Below are positions 40,088 through 48,261 of a stretch of 54,972 bases of DNA, piece after piece. The DNA is from Lachnospiraceae bacterium (GTDB lineage: Bacteria; Bacillota; Clostridia; Lachnospirales; Lachnospiraceae), in contig JAGAQI010000113.1 of assembly GCA_017622795.1 (NCBI GenBank), positions 1 to 54,972 of the forward strand, in the 5' to 3' direction. A model generated the notes under the pieces. The model worked only from the letters and a program-made list of their open reading frames with translations, searched no databases and was not told where the DNA came from. Made by a program: the position numbers and the translations under genes. Every line of letters starts with the position of its first letter. Position 1 is the first letter of the stretch.

Positions 40088-40691
40088 TATACTTTTTGAC
40101 ATTGGCAACGTGCTTGCCAGCTTCCGTTGGCCGTCTCTGTTCCGTGATCTGGGCTTTGAGGGAGAAGCTTTTGACCGGATTGCGGCGGCTACGGTGTTAC
40201 ATCCGACTATGTGGAATGAATTTGACCGCAGTCTTATGGCAGATGAAGAGATTATTACAAAGTGTATCGAACGGGCACCGGAATATGAGCAGGAAATCCG
40301 GTTGCTGTTTAGTAAAACCGAGATTTTAGTGGAGGAATATCCGCATTCCTATGGTTGGATAAAAGAGCTGAAGGAGCGGGGATATCAGGTGTACCTGCTT
40401 TCCAATTACGGTAAAACATCCTTTGAGGCTGCAAAAGCCCATGGTAAGCTTAGTTTCCTTCCGTTGGTGGATGGTGCGGTGATTTCCTATGAGGTACAGG
40501 TGGTTAAGCCGGAACCGGAAATTTATCGGGCACTGCTTTCAAAATATGGTTTGAAAGCAGAAGAGAGTATTTTTTTGGATGATAAGGCAGAAAATATTGA
40601 AGCGGCACAGCTACTGGGATTTCATGGTATTGTGGTAGAGGGATATGCGCAGGCAAAAAAGGAATTGGAAGAGCTTTTGAGAGAAGCGTAG
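40077..40691 (+). CDS. HAD hydrolase, subfamily IA (YihX-like)
   Basis: 204 residues. Motif I is FDIGNVLASF, the variant FD-x-GNV seen in the YihX/alpha-D-glucose-1-phosphatase group. Motif II is YLLSNYG, motif III VVKPEPEIY and motif IV FLDDKAENIEAAQLLG. It is a small-molecule phosphatase of unknown substrate. The start codon lies within the end of the preceding membrane-protein gene. Confidence 0.85.
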   Translation: MIRNILFDIGNVLASFRWPSLFRDLGFEGEAFDRIAAATVLHPTMWNEFDRSLMADEEIITKCIERAPEYEQEIRLLFSKTEILVEEYPHSYGWIKELKERGYQVYLLSNYGKTSFEAAKAHGKLSFLPLVDGAVISYEVQVVKPEPEIYRALLSKYGLKAEESIFLDDKAENIEAAQLLGFHGIVVEGYAQAKKELEELLREA

Positions 40692-40713
40692 AAGTACAGT
40701 ATATCGTATGTAC

Positions 40714-40737
40714 AGGGGGTGAGTAATCACCCCTTTT
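40714..40737 (+). terminator. Terminator hairpin after the HAD gene
   Basis: GGGGTGA (40716-40722), GTAA loop, TCACCCC (40727-40733), then TTTT. It overlaps the stop codon of the convergent amidohydrolase gene. The T tract is short (TTTTCCTTTT), so efficiency is uncertain. Confidence 0.65.
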
Positions 40738-41875
40738 CCTTTTCCCAAACAATATCGCCATTAATCAGGGTTTTGATTACGGAAGAAGTTAATTCCAACG
40801 GATTTCCGTCCCACAAACATAAGTCTGCATCTTTACCGGCGGCGAGGCTTCCGAGACGATGGTCTACACGGCAGATACGGGCGGCATCAATGGTAATAGC
40901 CCGCAGGGCTTCGTATTCGCTCATGCCTTCTTTGACAGCAAGAGCAGCACAAAGAGGAAGATACTGAAGACGGCACACCGGATGGTCTGTAGTCAGAGCT
41001 ATGGTTAATCCGGCGTTTTTCAGGATTCCGGGGGTTTTAAAATCGGATTCGCATACTTCTTTTTTACTGCGGGCAGACATGGAAGGACCGACGATGGCAG
41101 GAAATCCGTGCTTTGCAAGTTCTCCGGCAATCAGGTGACCCTCGGTGCAATGGTCTAAGGTAAGGTCCAGGTCAAACTCTTTAGCAATACGTATTGCGGT
41201 GAAAATGTCGTCGGTGCGATGAACATGGGCTTTCAAGGGAATCTTTTTTGCGAACAGTTCCCGGTAGCATTCCAGCCGGAAGTTTTTTTCACCGGAATCT
41301 TCGGGAGTATTGTCTAAATATTGTTTTGCATTAAATAGCTCTTCCCGGATGATGCCGGCGATACCCATACGGGTGGAAGGGGAATTACCGTTCATTCCGT
41401 AGGTTGTCATGGGATTTTCGCCAAAGGAAATTTTCATAGCAGCAGGTGCAAGTACAATCATGTCATCCATGCAGCGCCCGTAGGTCTTGATGAAGGCAAA
41501 TTGTCCACCCACAGGATTAGAGCTTCCGGGACCTGCCATGACGCCGGTAATTCCGGAAGCGAGTGCGTTATGAAAAGCACTGTCCATGGGATGGATGGAG
41601 TCTATGGCTCTGAGGTAGGGTGTGGCCGGAGTAGTATTTTCATTGCATTCATCTCCGATTCCCGTGATTTTTTCTTCGGAAATTCCGATGTGGCTGTGGG
41701 CATCAATAAATCCCGGAAAAACCAGTAGTCCGGTTGCGTCCAGAACTTGCATTTCATCGGTTATTGGAATATCTGGTGCTATTTTTTCGATTTTTCCGTT
41801 ATGAATCAGCAAGTCCGCGGATATAGGTCCGTCGCTTTCCATAGTGTAAAGTGTACCTTGTTGAATCAAAAGCAT
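40727..41875 (-). CDS. Amidohydrolase, imidazolonepropionase-related
   Basis: 382 residues. The metal-dependent amidohydrolase fold is complete: N-terminal beta sandwich, HxH motif FIDAHSHIGI, then KAHVHR, LDHCTEGH, and the catalytic Asp in TTDHPV. The end has the usual IDAARICRVDHRLGSLAAGKDADL-type strand (residues about 335-360). Members hydrolyse cyclic amides or act as dipeptidases; the substrate is unknown. It follows AAGGAG on the minus strand and is divergent from the Asn-rich peptide gene. Confidence 0.9.
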   Translation of the reverse strand: MLLIQQGTLYTMESDGPISADLLIHNGKIEKIAPDIPITDEMQVLDATGLLVFPGFIDAHSHIGISEEKITGIGDECNENTTPATPYLRAIDSIHPMDSAFHNALASGITGVMAGPGSSNPVGGQFAFIKTYGRCMDDMIVLAPAAMKISFGENPMTTYGMNGNSPSTRMGIAGIIREELFNAKQYLDNTPEDSGEKNFRLECYRELFAKKIPLKAHVHRTDDIFTAIRIAKEFDLDLTLDHCTEGHLIAGELAKHGFPAIVGPSMSARSKKEVCESDFKTPGILKNAGLTIALTTDHPVCRLQYLPLCAALAVKEGMSEYEALRAITIDAARICRVDHRLGSLAAGKDADLCLWDGNPLELTSSVIKTLINGDIVWEKEKG

Positions 41876-41910
41876 GGCAATAATCTCCTTAAAAATAAAA
41901 ATGATTTCGC

Positions 41911-41944
41911 AGTATAGTTTCTCTGATTTCAGACAAACTATACT
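41911..41944. promoter_or_regulatory. 10-bp inverted repeat with divergent -10 elements
   Basis: AGTATAGTTT (41911-41920) and AAACTATACT (41935-41944) are a perfect inverted repeat with 14 bases between. Each arm holds a TATACT: minus strand 41916-41911 toward the amidohydrolase, plus strand 41939-41944 toward the Asn-rich peptide gene. The -35 positions (AGTTTG and AGTTTC) are poor sigma-A matches, so an activator, repressor or other sigma factor may act here. Confidence 0.55.
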
Positions 41945-41968
41945 TGTGTTGATAAGGAGGTGAATGTC

Positions 41969-42082
41969 ATGAACAATAATCAGAATAATAACAATCAGAA
42001 CAGCAATAATAACCAGAAGAATAATCAGAACAACAAGAAAAACAACAATCAGAAGAATAACAATAACAACCAGAACAGATAA
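41969..42082 (+). CDS. Asn/Gln-rich micro-peptide
   Basis: 37 residues, of which 24 are Asn, 6 Gln and 4 Lys, with no hydrophobic residue after the initial Met. AAGGAGGTGA at 41954-41963, a ten-base match to the 16S anti-Shine-Dalgarno, is 5 bases before ATG 41969, and a terminator follows the stop. These signals support real and high translation. No known family is recognised. It lies 155 bases before spoIIIAA, so a spore-related role is possible but unproven. It is too short and simple for homology claims. Confidence 0.7.
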   Translation: MNNNQNNNNQNSNNNQKNNQNNKKNNNQKNNNNNQNR

Positions 42083-42100
42083 TCTGAGAGCAATAGAGAA

Positions 42101-42137
42101 AGGCAGTCCGGCAGTTTCCGGGCTGTCTTTTGTTTTG
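42101..42137 (+). terminator. Rho-independent terminator after the Asn-rich peptide gene
   Basis: An 11-bp stem (42101-42111 with 42118-42128, two G-U pairs), 6-nt loop, then TTTGTTTTG. It isolates the peptide gene from the spoIIIA operon. Confidence 0.88.
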
Positions 42138-42169
42138 CAAAAATTTTATACAGCAGGATAAAATTTAAG

Positions 42170-42198
42170 TTATGTTTTTTCCCGGTACGGCATAAGAT
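42170..42198 (+). promoter_or_regulatory. Candidate sigma-E promoter of the spoIIIA operon
   Basis: TTATGTT (42170-42176) and CATAAGAT (42191-42198) with a 14-bp gap resemble the mother-cell sigma-E consensus (KMATATT, 14 bp, CATACANT). spoIIIA is sigma-E controlled in Bacillus. The match is imperfect at both elements. Confidence 0.45.
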
Positions 42199-42237
42199 AG
42201 GACAAGAACGAACAAGCAGAAGTAAAAGGAGGTAACA

Positions 42238-43212
42238 ATGGCATCAGAGTTAACTAAGATTTTTCCGGTAAGAATCCGTGAAAGACTGAATGGAACAGAC
42301 TTGCTTGCAGAAGGATATACGGAGCTTCGGTTCCGGTGCAACGGACCTGTAATATTTCTGCGCGGGCGGGAGGAATTTTTCATACATAAAAACGGTGGCA
42401 TGTGCAGGGAAGAGGAAAACGGGTATGTAATATCAGTGAATGAGATTCGGGAAATGATGGAATATATCAGTAATTTTTCCGTGTATGCCCACGAAGAGGA
42501 GTTAAAACAGGGTTTTTTAACGATACAGGGCGGTCATAGGGTTGGAATTTGCGGTAAGGTAGTATGGTCGGAAGGAAGAATAATGACCATCCGGAATATA
42601 TCATTTTTAAATATCCGTTTGGCACGTGAAAATAAAGATTGCTCCAAAGAATTGCTGCCGTATTTGTTTGAGGGGGACAGACTGTGCCATACGTTGATTG
42701 TTTCTCCGCCGGGATGTGGGAAAACTACGTTGCTGCGGGATATGATCCGACAGATTTCCGACGGCGGGGCGTGGAAAAAACAGGATGGTGCAATAGAGAG
42801 GTTTTACGGCAGAAAGGTTGGAGTGGTGGATGAACGTTCGGAACTGGCAGCCTGTTATCACGGAGTGCCGCAGAACGACCTTGGAAAGCGTACGGATGTG
42901 TTGGACGGATGTCCAAAAACATTGGGGATTGAGCTATTATTGCGTTCTATGTCACCGGAAGTGATTGCGGTAGATGAACTGGGAGGAGAGAGGGATATGG
43001 AAAGCATCCGGCAATCCATCCATTGTGGGTGCACTATTTTAGCAACCGCTCACGGAGAAGGAAAAAGTTTATGGTTTGGTCCGGACGGAGCAGAAAAGAA
43101 GAGAGGGATTCCGGGAGGAATGTTTGAACGCTATGTGTTTTTAAAACAAGGAGGAAATCCCGGGGTAATTGAAGCGGTTTGTGACAGGGATGGACAGGAG
43201 GTGCGGTTGTGA
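42238..43212 (+). CDS. spoIIIAA: Stage III sporulation protein AA (ATPase)
   Basis: 324 residues. Secretion-type ATPase with Walker A SPPGCGKTTLLRDMIRQ, KVGVVDERSELAAC, Walker B PEVIAVDELGGERD, and HCGCTILATAHGE. It is the cytoplasmic motor of the SpoIIIA-SpoIIQ channel that feeds the forespore. GGAGG precedes ATG 42238. It touches spoIIIAB (stop TGA shares a base with the next ATG). Confidence 0.96.
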   Translation: MASELTKIFPVRIRERLNGTDLLAEGYTELRFRCNGPVIFLRGREEFFIHKNGGMCREEENGYVISVNEIREMMEYISNFSVYAHEEELKQGFLTIQGGHRVGICGKVVWSEGRIMTIRNISFLNIRLARENKDCSKELLPYLFEGDRLCHTLIVSPPGCGKTTLLRDMIRQISDGGAWKKQDGAIERFYGRKVGVVDERSELAACYHGVPQNDLGKRTDVLDGCPKTLGIELLLRSMSPEVIAVDELGGERDMESIRQSIHCGCTILATAHGEGKSLWFGPDGAEKKRGIPGGMFERYVFLKQGGNPGVIEAVCDRDGQEVRL

Positions 43213-43730
43213 TGATAAAGCTGATAGGAGCAGTAATGGTGCTGATATCGGCCTATGCCATAGGTAGTCTTCTTGCACTCCGGGTAAAGGAACAGGAGAA
43301 GTGGCTGAAGGATATGAAAACTACGTTGTTTCTTTTGCTGGGAGAGCTGGAATATCGTCAGATGCCGTTGCCGGATGCCATGGAACGAATCAGTAACCGG
43401 CATGGCGGTTATCTTTCTGCTTTTTTTCAGGTGCTTTCGGAAGAAATGAGGAAAAAGGAAGGGTATACACTGCAGGAGTTGTGGTACAGAGTGGCAGAGC
43501 CTGTATTTAAGAATAGTCCGCTGTCAAAAACACAGGCAGAAGAGTTTGCGGAACTTGGTCTGTATTTTACGGAGTCGGATAAGAAAACCAGACGGGAGGC
43601 ATTGGATTTTTATCTGAACCGTTTGGAAGAAGAGATTGTGCAGTTACGGGAAAAGGGAGCGGACAAGGCTTATCTTTGCAGGACCCTGGGGATGCTTGGC
43701 GGAATCTTCTTGCTGATAATGGTACTTTAG
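43212..43730 (+). CDS. spoIIIAB: Stage III sporulation protein AB
   Basis: 172 residues. An N-terminal membrane segment (MIKLIGAVMVLISAYAIGSLL), a helical body (LRVKEQEKWLKDMKTTLFLL, LGELEYRQMPLPDAMERIS) and a C-terminal membrane segment. It resembles type II secretion GspF. ATG 43212 or GTG 43209 could start it; AGGAGG at 43196-43201 serves either. It is a channel component in the mother-cell membrane. Confidence 0.93.
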   Translation: MIKLIGAVMVLISAYAIGSLLALRVKEQEKWLKDMKTTLFLLLGELEYRQMPLPDAMERISNRHGGYLSAFFQVLSEEMRKKEGYTLQELWYRVAEPVFKNSPLSKTQAEEFAELGLYFTESDKKTRREALDFYLNRLEEEIVQLREKGADKAYLCRTLGMLGGIFLLIMVL

Positions 43731-43743
43731 GAGGGAACGGAAA

Positions 43744-43938
43744 ATGACGATTCAGATGATTTTTAAAATAGCGGCTGTCGGAATTCTGGTTTCTGTATTG
43801 AATCAGGTATTAAAGCATTCCGGCAGAGAGGACCAGGCGTATTTAACCAGTTTGGCAGGATTGATTTTAGTATTGTTTTGGATCGTGCCTTATGTGGCAG
43901 AATTGTTTGCAACAATTCAGGAACTATTTCAGCTGTAA
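43744..43938 (+). CDS. spoIIIAC: Stage III sporulation protein AC
   Basis: 64 residues with two membrane segments (IFKIAAVGILVSVLNQVLKHSG and YLTSLAGLILVLFWIVPYVAELF). The size and sequence match the very conserved SpoIIIAC. It follows GGAGGG and precedes spoIIIAD by 21 bases. Confidence 0.95.
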   Translation: MTIQMIFKIAAVGILVSVLNQVLKHSGREDQAYLTSLAGLILVLFWIVPYVAELFATIQELFQL

Positions 43939-43959
43939 AAGGAGAAGGAGGAGTCCGCT

Positions 43960-44337
43960 ATGCTGAAGACGGCACTGCTTGGTATACTGACGATTCTGAT
44001 TGCCATGGCCATGCGGCAGGGCAAGGCAGAGTTTTCTACGTTTGTTTCATTCACAGGAAGTATTTTAATTGCCTGGATTGCAGTTCAACTGTTGGACGGT
44101 ATTACGGGAAGTCTGGAACGGTTAGAAAAGTTGATATCCATCGACATGGAATATATTGCACTACTGCTAAAAATGATAGGTGTTACCTATCTTTCGGAAT
44201 TTTCTTCCTCTATATGCCGGGATGCAGGATATTCTGCAGTGGCCGGTCAAATTGAACTGGTGGGAAAACTCAGCATTTTGACAATCGGAATGCCGATTGT
44301 ACTTGCTTTGTTTGAATTGATGGTAGCAATGATATGA
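43960..44337 (+). CDS. spoIIIAD: Stage III sporulation protein AD
   Basis: 125 residues, three to four membrane segments, with the conserved GVTYLSEFSSSICRDAGYSA and AGQIELVGKLSIL. It is related in part to SpoIIIAC. ATG 43960 follows GGAGGAG. It overlaps the spoIIIAE start by 4 bases. Confidence 0.95.
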   Translation: MLKTALLGILTILIAMAMRQGKAEFSTFVSFTGSILIAWIAVQLLDGITGSLERLEKLISIDMEYIALLLKMIGVTYLSEFSSSICRDAGYSAVAGQIELVGKLSILTIGMPIVLALFELMVAMI

Positions 44338-45374
44338 CAGAAGAATTCAAGATGGATTATTCAGAGATGCAGAAAACGGTGGAAGCACTGCTGCCGGGAG
44401 AACTTCCTTTTACCTTTGAAGAATTGGTAAACCGGGTAATTGCAGGTGACGTGGGTGGACTACAGGAGTTTTTGAGAGAAGTGCTATCCTGGTTGTTTTC
44501 TACCGTGTCATTTCCGGCAGAGCATGGAGTGAAGCTTTTTTTACTGATTTTATTTTCCGCTCTCTTTTCCAATCTCTCCAAAGCATTTTCCAGAGAAGGA
44601 ACTGCCCACGTAGGGTATTTATGTGTATATTTTCTGATGGCGGTACATATGGTTTCGGGATTTATGGTTTCGTTGGATATTACGACAACCGGTATGGAAA
44701 ACCTGAGCAGCTTTACCGGAATACTGCTTCCGATGTACTGCATCAGCATTGCTGTAGTTACCGGGTCGGTTACAGCGGCGGGATATTACCAGGGAACGGC
44801 ATTTTTACTCGCTTTTTTTGAACTGCTGGCAAGATATTGCTTAATACCGCTTTCCCAGGCATATCTGTTACTTGCCTTTGCCTCCTGCATGCAAAAACGG
44901 CCTATCTTCCGGCGCATGTTGGAACTGATTGTCAGTTTGTTTGGATGGATAAGAAAAACAATGATAGGTATAGCGATTACCCTTGGTGCCGTACAGGGCA
45001 TTTTGACACCGGCCATTGACCGATTGAAACGTACGACAATGATGAAAACAGCAACGGTGATTCCGGGAGTGGGAGATCTGATAGGAGGTGCCTGGGAAAC
45101 GGTAATGGGGGCGGGGGTTGTATTGAAAAATTCCATAGGCATGGTAGGAAGTATTTTTCTGATACTGATTATGGCAATTCCGATAATAAAGCTGGCTTTG
45201 CAATACCTGATGTATCGTGTGCTTGCCGCCGTGTCGGAGCCGGTGGCGCAGGATATGACGGAACAGTTTTTACATCACATGGGAATTGCCCAAAAGCTGT
45301 TGCTGGAAACTTTAACATTAGGAGTTGTGATATTTATTCTGCTTTTGGCTGTGATGACGAGAATTACCGTGTAA
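44334..45374 (+). CDS. spoIIIAE: Stage III sporulation protein AE
   Basis: 346 residues, multi-pass. Conserved segments: VQGILTPAIDRLKRTTMMKTA, IPGVGDLIGGAWETVMGAGVVLKN, and PIIKLALQYLMYRVLAAVSEP. Bacillus SpoIIIAE is about 400 residues and starts with a cleaved signal peptide; here the N-terminus is acidic and hydrophilic (TEEFKMDYSEMQ) for about 60 residues. The upstream region is occupied by spoIIIAD, so no hidden signal peptide is likely. It is a core membrane part of the channel. Confidence 0.94.
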   Translation: MTEEFKMDYSEMQKTVEALLPGELPFTFEELVNRVIAGDVGGLQEFLREVLSWLFSTVSFPAEHGVKLFLLILFSALFSNLSKAFSREGTAHVGYLCVYFLMAVHMVSGFMVSLDITTTGMENLSSFTGILLPMYCISIAVVTGSVTAAGYYQGTAFLLAFFELLARYCLIPLSQAYLLLAFASCMQKRPIFRRMLELIVSLFGWIRKTMIGIAITLGAVQGILTPAIDRLKRTTMMKTATVIPGVGDLIGGAWETVMGAGVVLKNSIGMVGSIFLILIMAIPIIKLALQYLMYRVLAAVSEPVAQDMTEQFLHHMGIAQKLLLETLTLGVVIFILLLAVMTRITV

Positions 45375-45386
45375 AGGAGGAAAAGC

Positions 45387-45959
45387 ATGCAGTGGGTTTG
45401 CAATATTGCCATGTTTATGATATTGTCCGGTATTGTTCTGGAACTGATAGCAGATTCGAAATATTACAAATTTGCCCGTTGGGTAGCCGGAGTTATTTTA
45501 CTGATGCAATTTATAAAACCGCTGGCGTCATCGGAGGAACTATGGAGCCGCTTTTGGTCAAAATTTAATTCTTTTGATTATGCCCTGGGGACAGACCGGA
45601 TATTGGAAGAAATATATTATGAGGAGGAACGTATAGAAAACTCGGTTTTAATCACATATAAAGAACGTATTGCAGAACAAATCGGGATGTTGCTGGAGAA
45701 GAGTGGTTTGAGAGCGGTAAGCACAGAAATATCCGTGGCAGAAGACGGAGCAATAGAGAAATTATGGATAAGGGCAGCTTATTTGGATGGAACGGAGAAG
45801 AAAGAATCCGGGATTCCTACAGTTGTTCCTATACGTATCGGAGAAGTGAAGCAAAAGAAAACAGTTTCCCCGCTGGAACTTTATATTAGGGAAATGCTGG
45901 CAGGTTTTTATCAGATAGAACAGGAAAAAATTGAGGTTATCATACAGGAGGCAGAATAA
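45387..45959 (+). CDS. spoIIIAF: Stage III sporulation protein AF
   Basis: 190 residues. Two membrane segments at the start (VCNIAMFMILSGIVLELIAD and FARWVAGVILLMQFIKPLA), then a soluble ring-building domain with alpha/beta pattern (IAEQIGMLLEKSGLRAVSTE, KIEVIIQEAE at the end). GGAGG precedes ATG 45387. Members form part of the trans-envelope complex. Confidence 0.9.
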   Translation: MQWVCNIAMFMILSGIVLELIADSKYYKFARWVAGVILLMQFIKPLASSEELWSRFWSKFNSFDYALGTDRILEEIYYEEERIENSVLITYKERIAEQIGMLLEKSGLRAVSTEISVAEDGAIEKLWIRAAYLDGTEKKESGIPTVVPIRIGEVKQKKTVSPLELYIREMLAGFYQIEQEKIEVIIQEAE

Positions 45960-45960
45960 G

Positions 45961-46560
45961 ATGGATCTGCAGGAAATAATGTCAAAAGGAAAGGAAAAAC
46001 TTTTTTCCTTGGGAATAAAACAATGGGTGATGCTTCTTCTGGCAGGCGTATGTTGTCTGGTAATAGTCTTTCCCATGGGGGATAAGAATAGCGGCACGAT
46101 AAACGAGACCGACCGGGGACATCCGGAGAGAGAACTATATGCGGAGAAGGAACCGGTACAGGAAACCAATTATGAGGCAGGATTGGAAGAAAGACTGGAA
46201 AACCTGCTGTCCGGGGTGGAACATGTGGGGAAAGTAAAAGTAATGATTACAGTAAGCAATTCGGGACAAAAAAATGTATTACAGGACGGAAGCAGGGAAA
46301 CGGAACAAGTAACGGAAACAGACAGTGCGGGTGGTAACAGACATTCTGTAAGCGAAAAAAAAGAAGGAACTGCGGTTTTTTATGACATAGCAGGAGAGAG
46401 TGTCCCATATATATTAAGTGAGACCTATCCGGAGATTATCGGTGTGGTGGTACTTGCGGAGGGCAGCGGAACCGGAAGCGTCGATTTAGATATTCTGAAT
46501 GCGGTACAGGTACTATTTGACGTTCCGGCGCATAAAATTAAAATAATGAAAATGAAATAG
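45961..46560 (+). CDS. spoIIIAG: Stage III sporulation protein AG
   Basis: 199 residues. One membrane segment (WVMLLLAGVCCLVIVFPMG) and a C-terminal ring-building motif domain (LENLLSGVEHVGKVKVMIT, then YPEIIGVVVLAEGSGTG and VQVLFDVPAHKIKI). SpoIIIAG of Bacillus forms a large ring with 30-fold symmetry. ATG 45961 follows GGAGGCAG; the frame extends upstream into spoIIIAF but without support. Confidence 0.94.
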   Translation: MDLQEIMSKGKEKLFSLGIKQWVMLLLAGVCCLVIVFPMGDKNSGTINETDRGHPERELYAEKEPVQETNYEAGLEERLENLLSGVEHVGKVKVMITVSNSGQKNVLQDGSRETEQVTETDSAGGNRHSVSEKKEGTAVFYDIAGESVPYILSETYPEIIGVVVLAEGSGTGSVDLDILNAVQVLFDVPAHKIKIMKMK

Positions 46561-46568
46561 GAGGAACA

Positions 46569-47264
46569 ATGAAAAAATTATTTAAGAAAAACCAGGTGAT
46601 TATTACGGCATTGGCACTGATGATATGTGCAGCAGGATATCTGCAGTTTTCTGATGCGGGCGAAGAGGCAGACAGCCTTGGTGCGAAGGACGGGTATGAG
46701 TATAATGTGTCGGAGAACGAAGGGACAGGAACAGAGGAGGCAGATGGTATCACAATTAACGTAGGCAATATGGATGATGGCAGCAGTATTGCAGAGGATG
46801 TAACTGTTACGGGAAAAAGCGAAGAGGTAGCGGATTCTCAGGGAAATGATGCGGAAGGTGATAGTCATCAGATCGGAGAGGCTGTAATGGTAAGTACTAC
46901 CCTGCAGGGAAATTTCACCACAAACGCCAGATTGGTGAGAGAACAGCGCCGTGCTCAAAGTAAAGAAACATTAATGGGAATCATTGATAATGCATCTTTA
47001 AGTGAAGAACAGAAGCAGGAAGCAGTAGAAACTCTGGTTAATTTAACTACCATTGCGGAAAAGGAAAACGCAGCGGAATTATTATTGGAAGCAAAAGGCT
47101 TTGCTGATCCGATTGTCAATATTTCCGAAAATGAGGTAGATGTGGTAATCAATGCAATCAGTGTTACAGACCAGCAAATTGCCCAGATTGAGGATATTGT
47201 GACACGAAAAACAGGTTATGAAGTAGAGGATATTACGATTACCGCAGCAATTCAGGAAGATTGA
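46569..47264 (+). CDS. spoIIIAH: Stage III sporulation protein AH
   Basis: 231 residues. An N-terminal membrane anchor (QVIITALALMICAAGYLQFS), an acidic Gly-rich linker of about 70 residues, then the conserved YscJ/FliF-like domain (LVREQRRAQSKETLMGIIDN, AAELLLEAKGFADPIVNISE, VTDQQIAQIEDIV). It meets the forespore partner (SpoIIQ) across the intermembrane space. It is the last gene of the operon; no clear terminator follows. Confidence 0.95.
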   Translation: MKKLFKKNQVIITALALMICAAGYLQFSDAGEEADSLGAKDGYEYNVSENEGTGTEEADGITINVGNMDDGSSIAEDVTVTGKSEEVADSQGNDAEGDSHQIGEAVMVSTTLQGNFTTNARLVREQRRAQSKETLMGIIDNASLSEEQKQEAVETLVNLTTIAEKENAAELLLEAKGFADPIVNISENEVDVVINAISVTDQQIAQIEDIVTRKTGYEVEDITITAAIQED

Positions 47265-47288
47265 TTACATAAAAAAATAAGAAAGCCT

Positions 47289-47316
47289 TTGCAAAATGCG
47301 GATAGTTTGGTATAAT
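47289..47316 (+). promoter_or_regulatory. Sigma-A promoter of asp23-nusB operon
   Basis: Extended -10 TGGTATAAT (47308-47316) with TTGCAA (47289-47294) at 16-bp spacing. It gives vegetative transcription independent of spoIIIA. Confidence 0.7.
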
Positions 47317-47344
47317 GTACTCAAGATAATTAGGAGGATACACA

Positions 47345-47749
47345 ATGTCTATGGAAACAGAAAACGTAAATGTAATAAATGAAGAGGTTAAAGAAGAAGT
47401 GAAGGAGTTCACCTCCGAGGTGAAAATTGCCGGTGATGTCATTGCAACCATTGCAGGTCTGGCAGCAACCGAAATCGAAGGGATTGCTTCCATGCAGGGC
47501 AATTTAACCAACGAGTTGGTTGGTAAGCTTGGCGTAAAGAATTTGACCAAGGGTGTAACCATCGAATTTGATGAAGAAGGTGCTTCCGTGCATGTGGCAT
47601 TGTCTGTCATCATGAAGTACGGCTACAGCATTCCAAAGGTATGCAAGGCAGTGCAGGACCGTGTAAAGAGCGCTATTGAAAATATGGCTGGCTTAAAGGT
47701 CCTGGATGTGAACATCAACATCGTGGGTGTAGAAACAGAAACAAAGTAG
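47345..47749 (+). CDS. Asp23/Gls24 family envelope stress protein
   Basis: 134 residues. Core Asp23 motifs: VKIAGDVIATIAGLAATEIEG, VEFDEEG-type strand (IEFDEEGASVHVALSV), and VQDRVKSAIENMAGLKVLDVNI. These proteins coat the inner face of the membrane in Firmicutes and are stress-induced. Placement before nusB is typical. GGAGG precedes ATG 47345; a second ATG two codons later is also possible. Confidence 0.92.
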   Translation: MSMETENVNVINEEVKEEVKEFTSEVKIAGDVIATIAGLAATEIEGIASMQGNLTNELVGKLGVKNLTKGVTIEFDEEGASVHVALSVIMKYGYSIPKVCKAVQDRVKSAIENMAGLKVLDVNINIVGVETETK

Positions 47750-47798
47750 AACGACACAGCTCGGAGCTCAAGGGTTCCGGGCTTGTTCTGCAATACAA

Positions 47799-47817
47799 CA
47801 GAAAACTATGTTTTCTG
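47799..47817 (+). other. Hairpin in the nusB leader
   Basis: Perfect 8-bp stem CAGAAAAC/GTTTTCTG with a TAT loop, 28 bases before the nusB start. There is no T tract, so it is not a terminator; the purpose is unknown. Confidence 0.4.
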
Positions 47818-47844
47818 ATTGTCACGAAAAACAAGGAGAATTGT

Positions 47845-48246
47845 ATGACTAAGCGCGAAGAAAGAGAGCATCTCTTTAAATTATTATTCTGCAAGGACTT
47901 TCATGATGTGGAAGAACTGAAAGAACAGGTGGAACTGTATCAGAGTCAGCAGGAAATCAGTGATGAAGAAGCCTTTGCTCCTGTGAAGAGTAAATTAGAG
48001 GCTGTAGTTGCAAAAGAAGGCGAAATCGACATGATTTTATCTAATGCAGCAGAAGGCTGGAAATTAAACCGAATGGGTAAAGCAGAACTTACCATTTTGC
48101 GTATTGCAACCTATGAAATCCGTTTTGATGAAGAAGTTCCTGACAAGGTAGCTATTAATGAGGCGGTAGAGTTGGCTAAAAAATACGGTAATGATGCTTC
48201 CTCAGGCTTTGTAAACGGTGTACTTGCCAAGGTAATTGCAAAATAG
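47845..48246 (+). CDS. nusB: Transcription antitermination factor NusB
   Basis: 133 residues, all-helical. KREEREHLFKLLFCKDFH at the start, and GWKLNRMGKAELTILRIATYEI and VPDKVAINEAVELAKKYG at the end, match NusB. With NusE (S10) it binds boxA of rRNA leaders and prevents early termination. AAGGAG precedes ATG 47845. Confidence 0.95.
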   Translation: MTKREEREHLFKLLFCKDFHDVEELKEQVELYQSQQEISDEEAFAPVKSKLEAVVAKEGEIDMILSNAAEGWKLNRMGKAELTILRIATYEIRFDEEVPDKVAINEAVELAKKYGNDASSGFVNGVLAKVIAK

Positions 48247-48261
48247 AAAAGAAGGGGAACT

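Noticed and set aside
40077-40130. A missing catalytic Asp in the HAD protein motif I (FDIGNV)
   Set aside because: The GNV variant is the normal form in the YihX-like group, so it is not evidence of inactivation.
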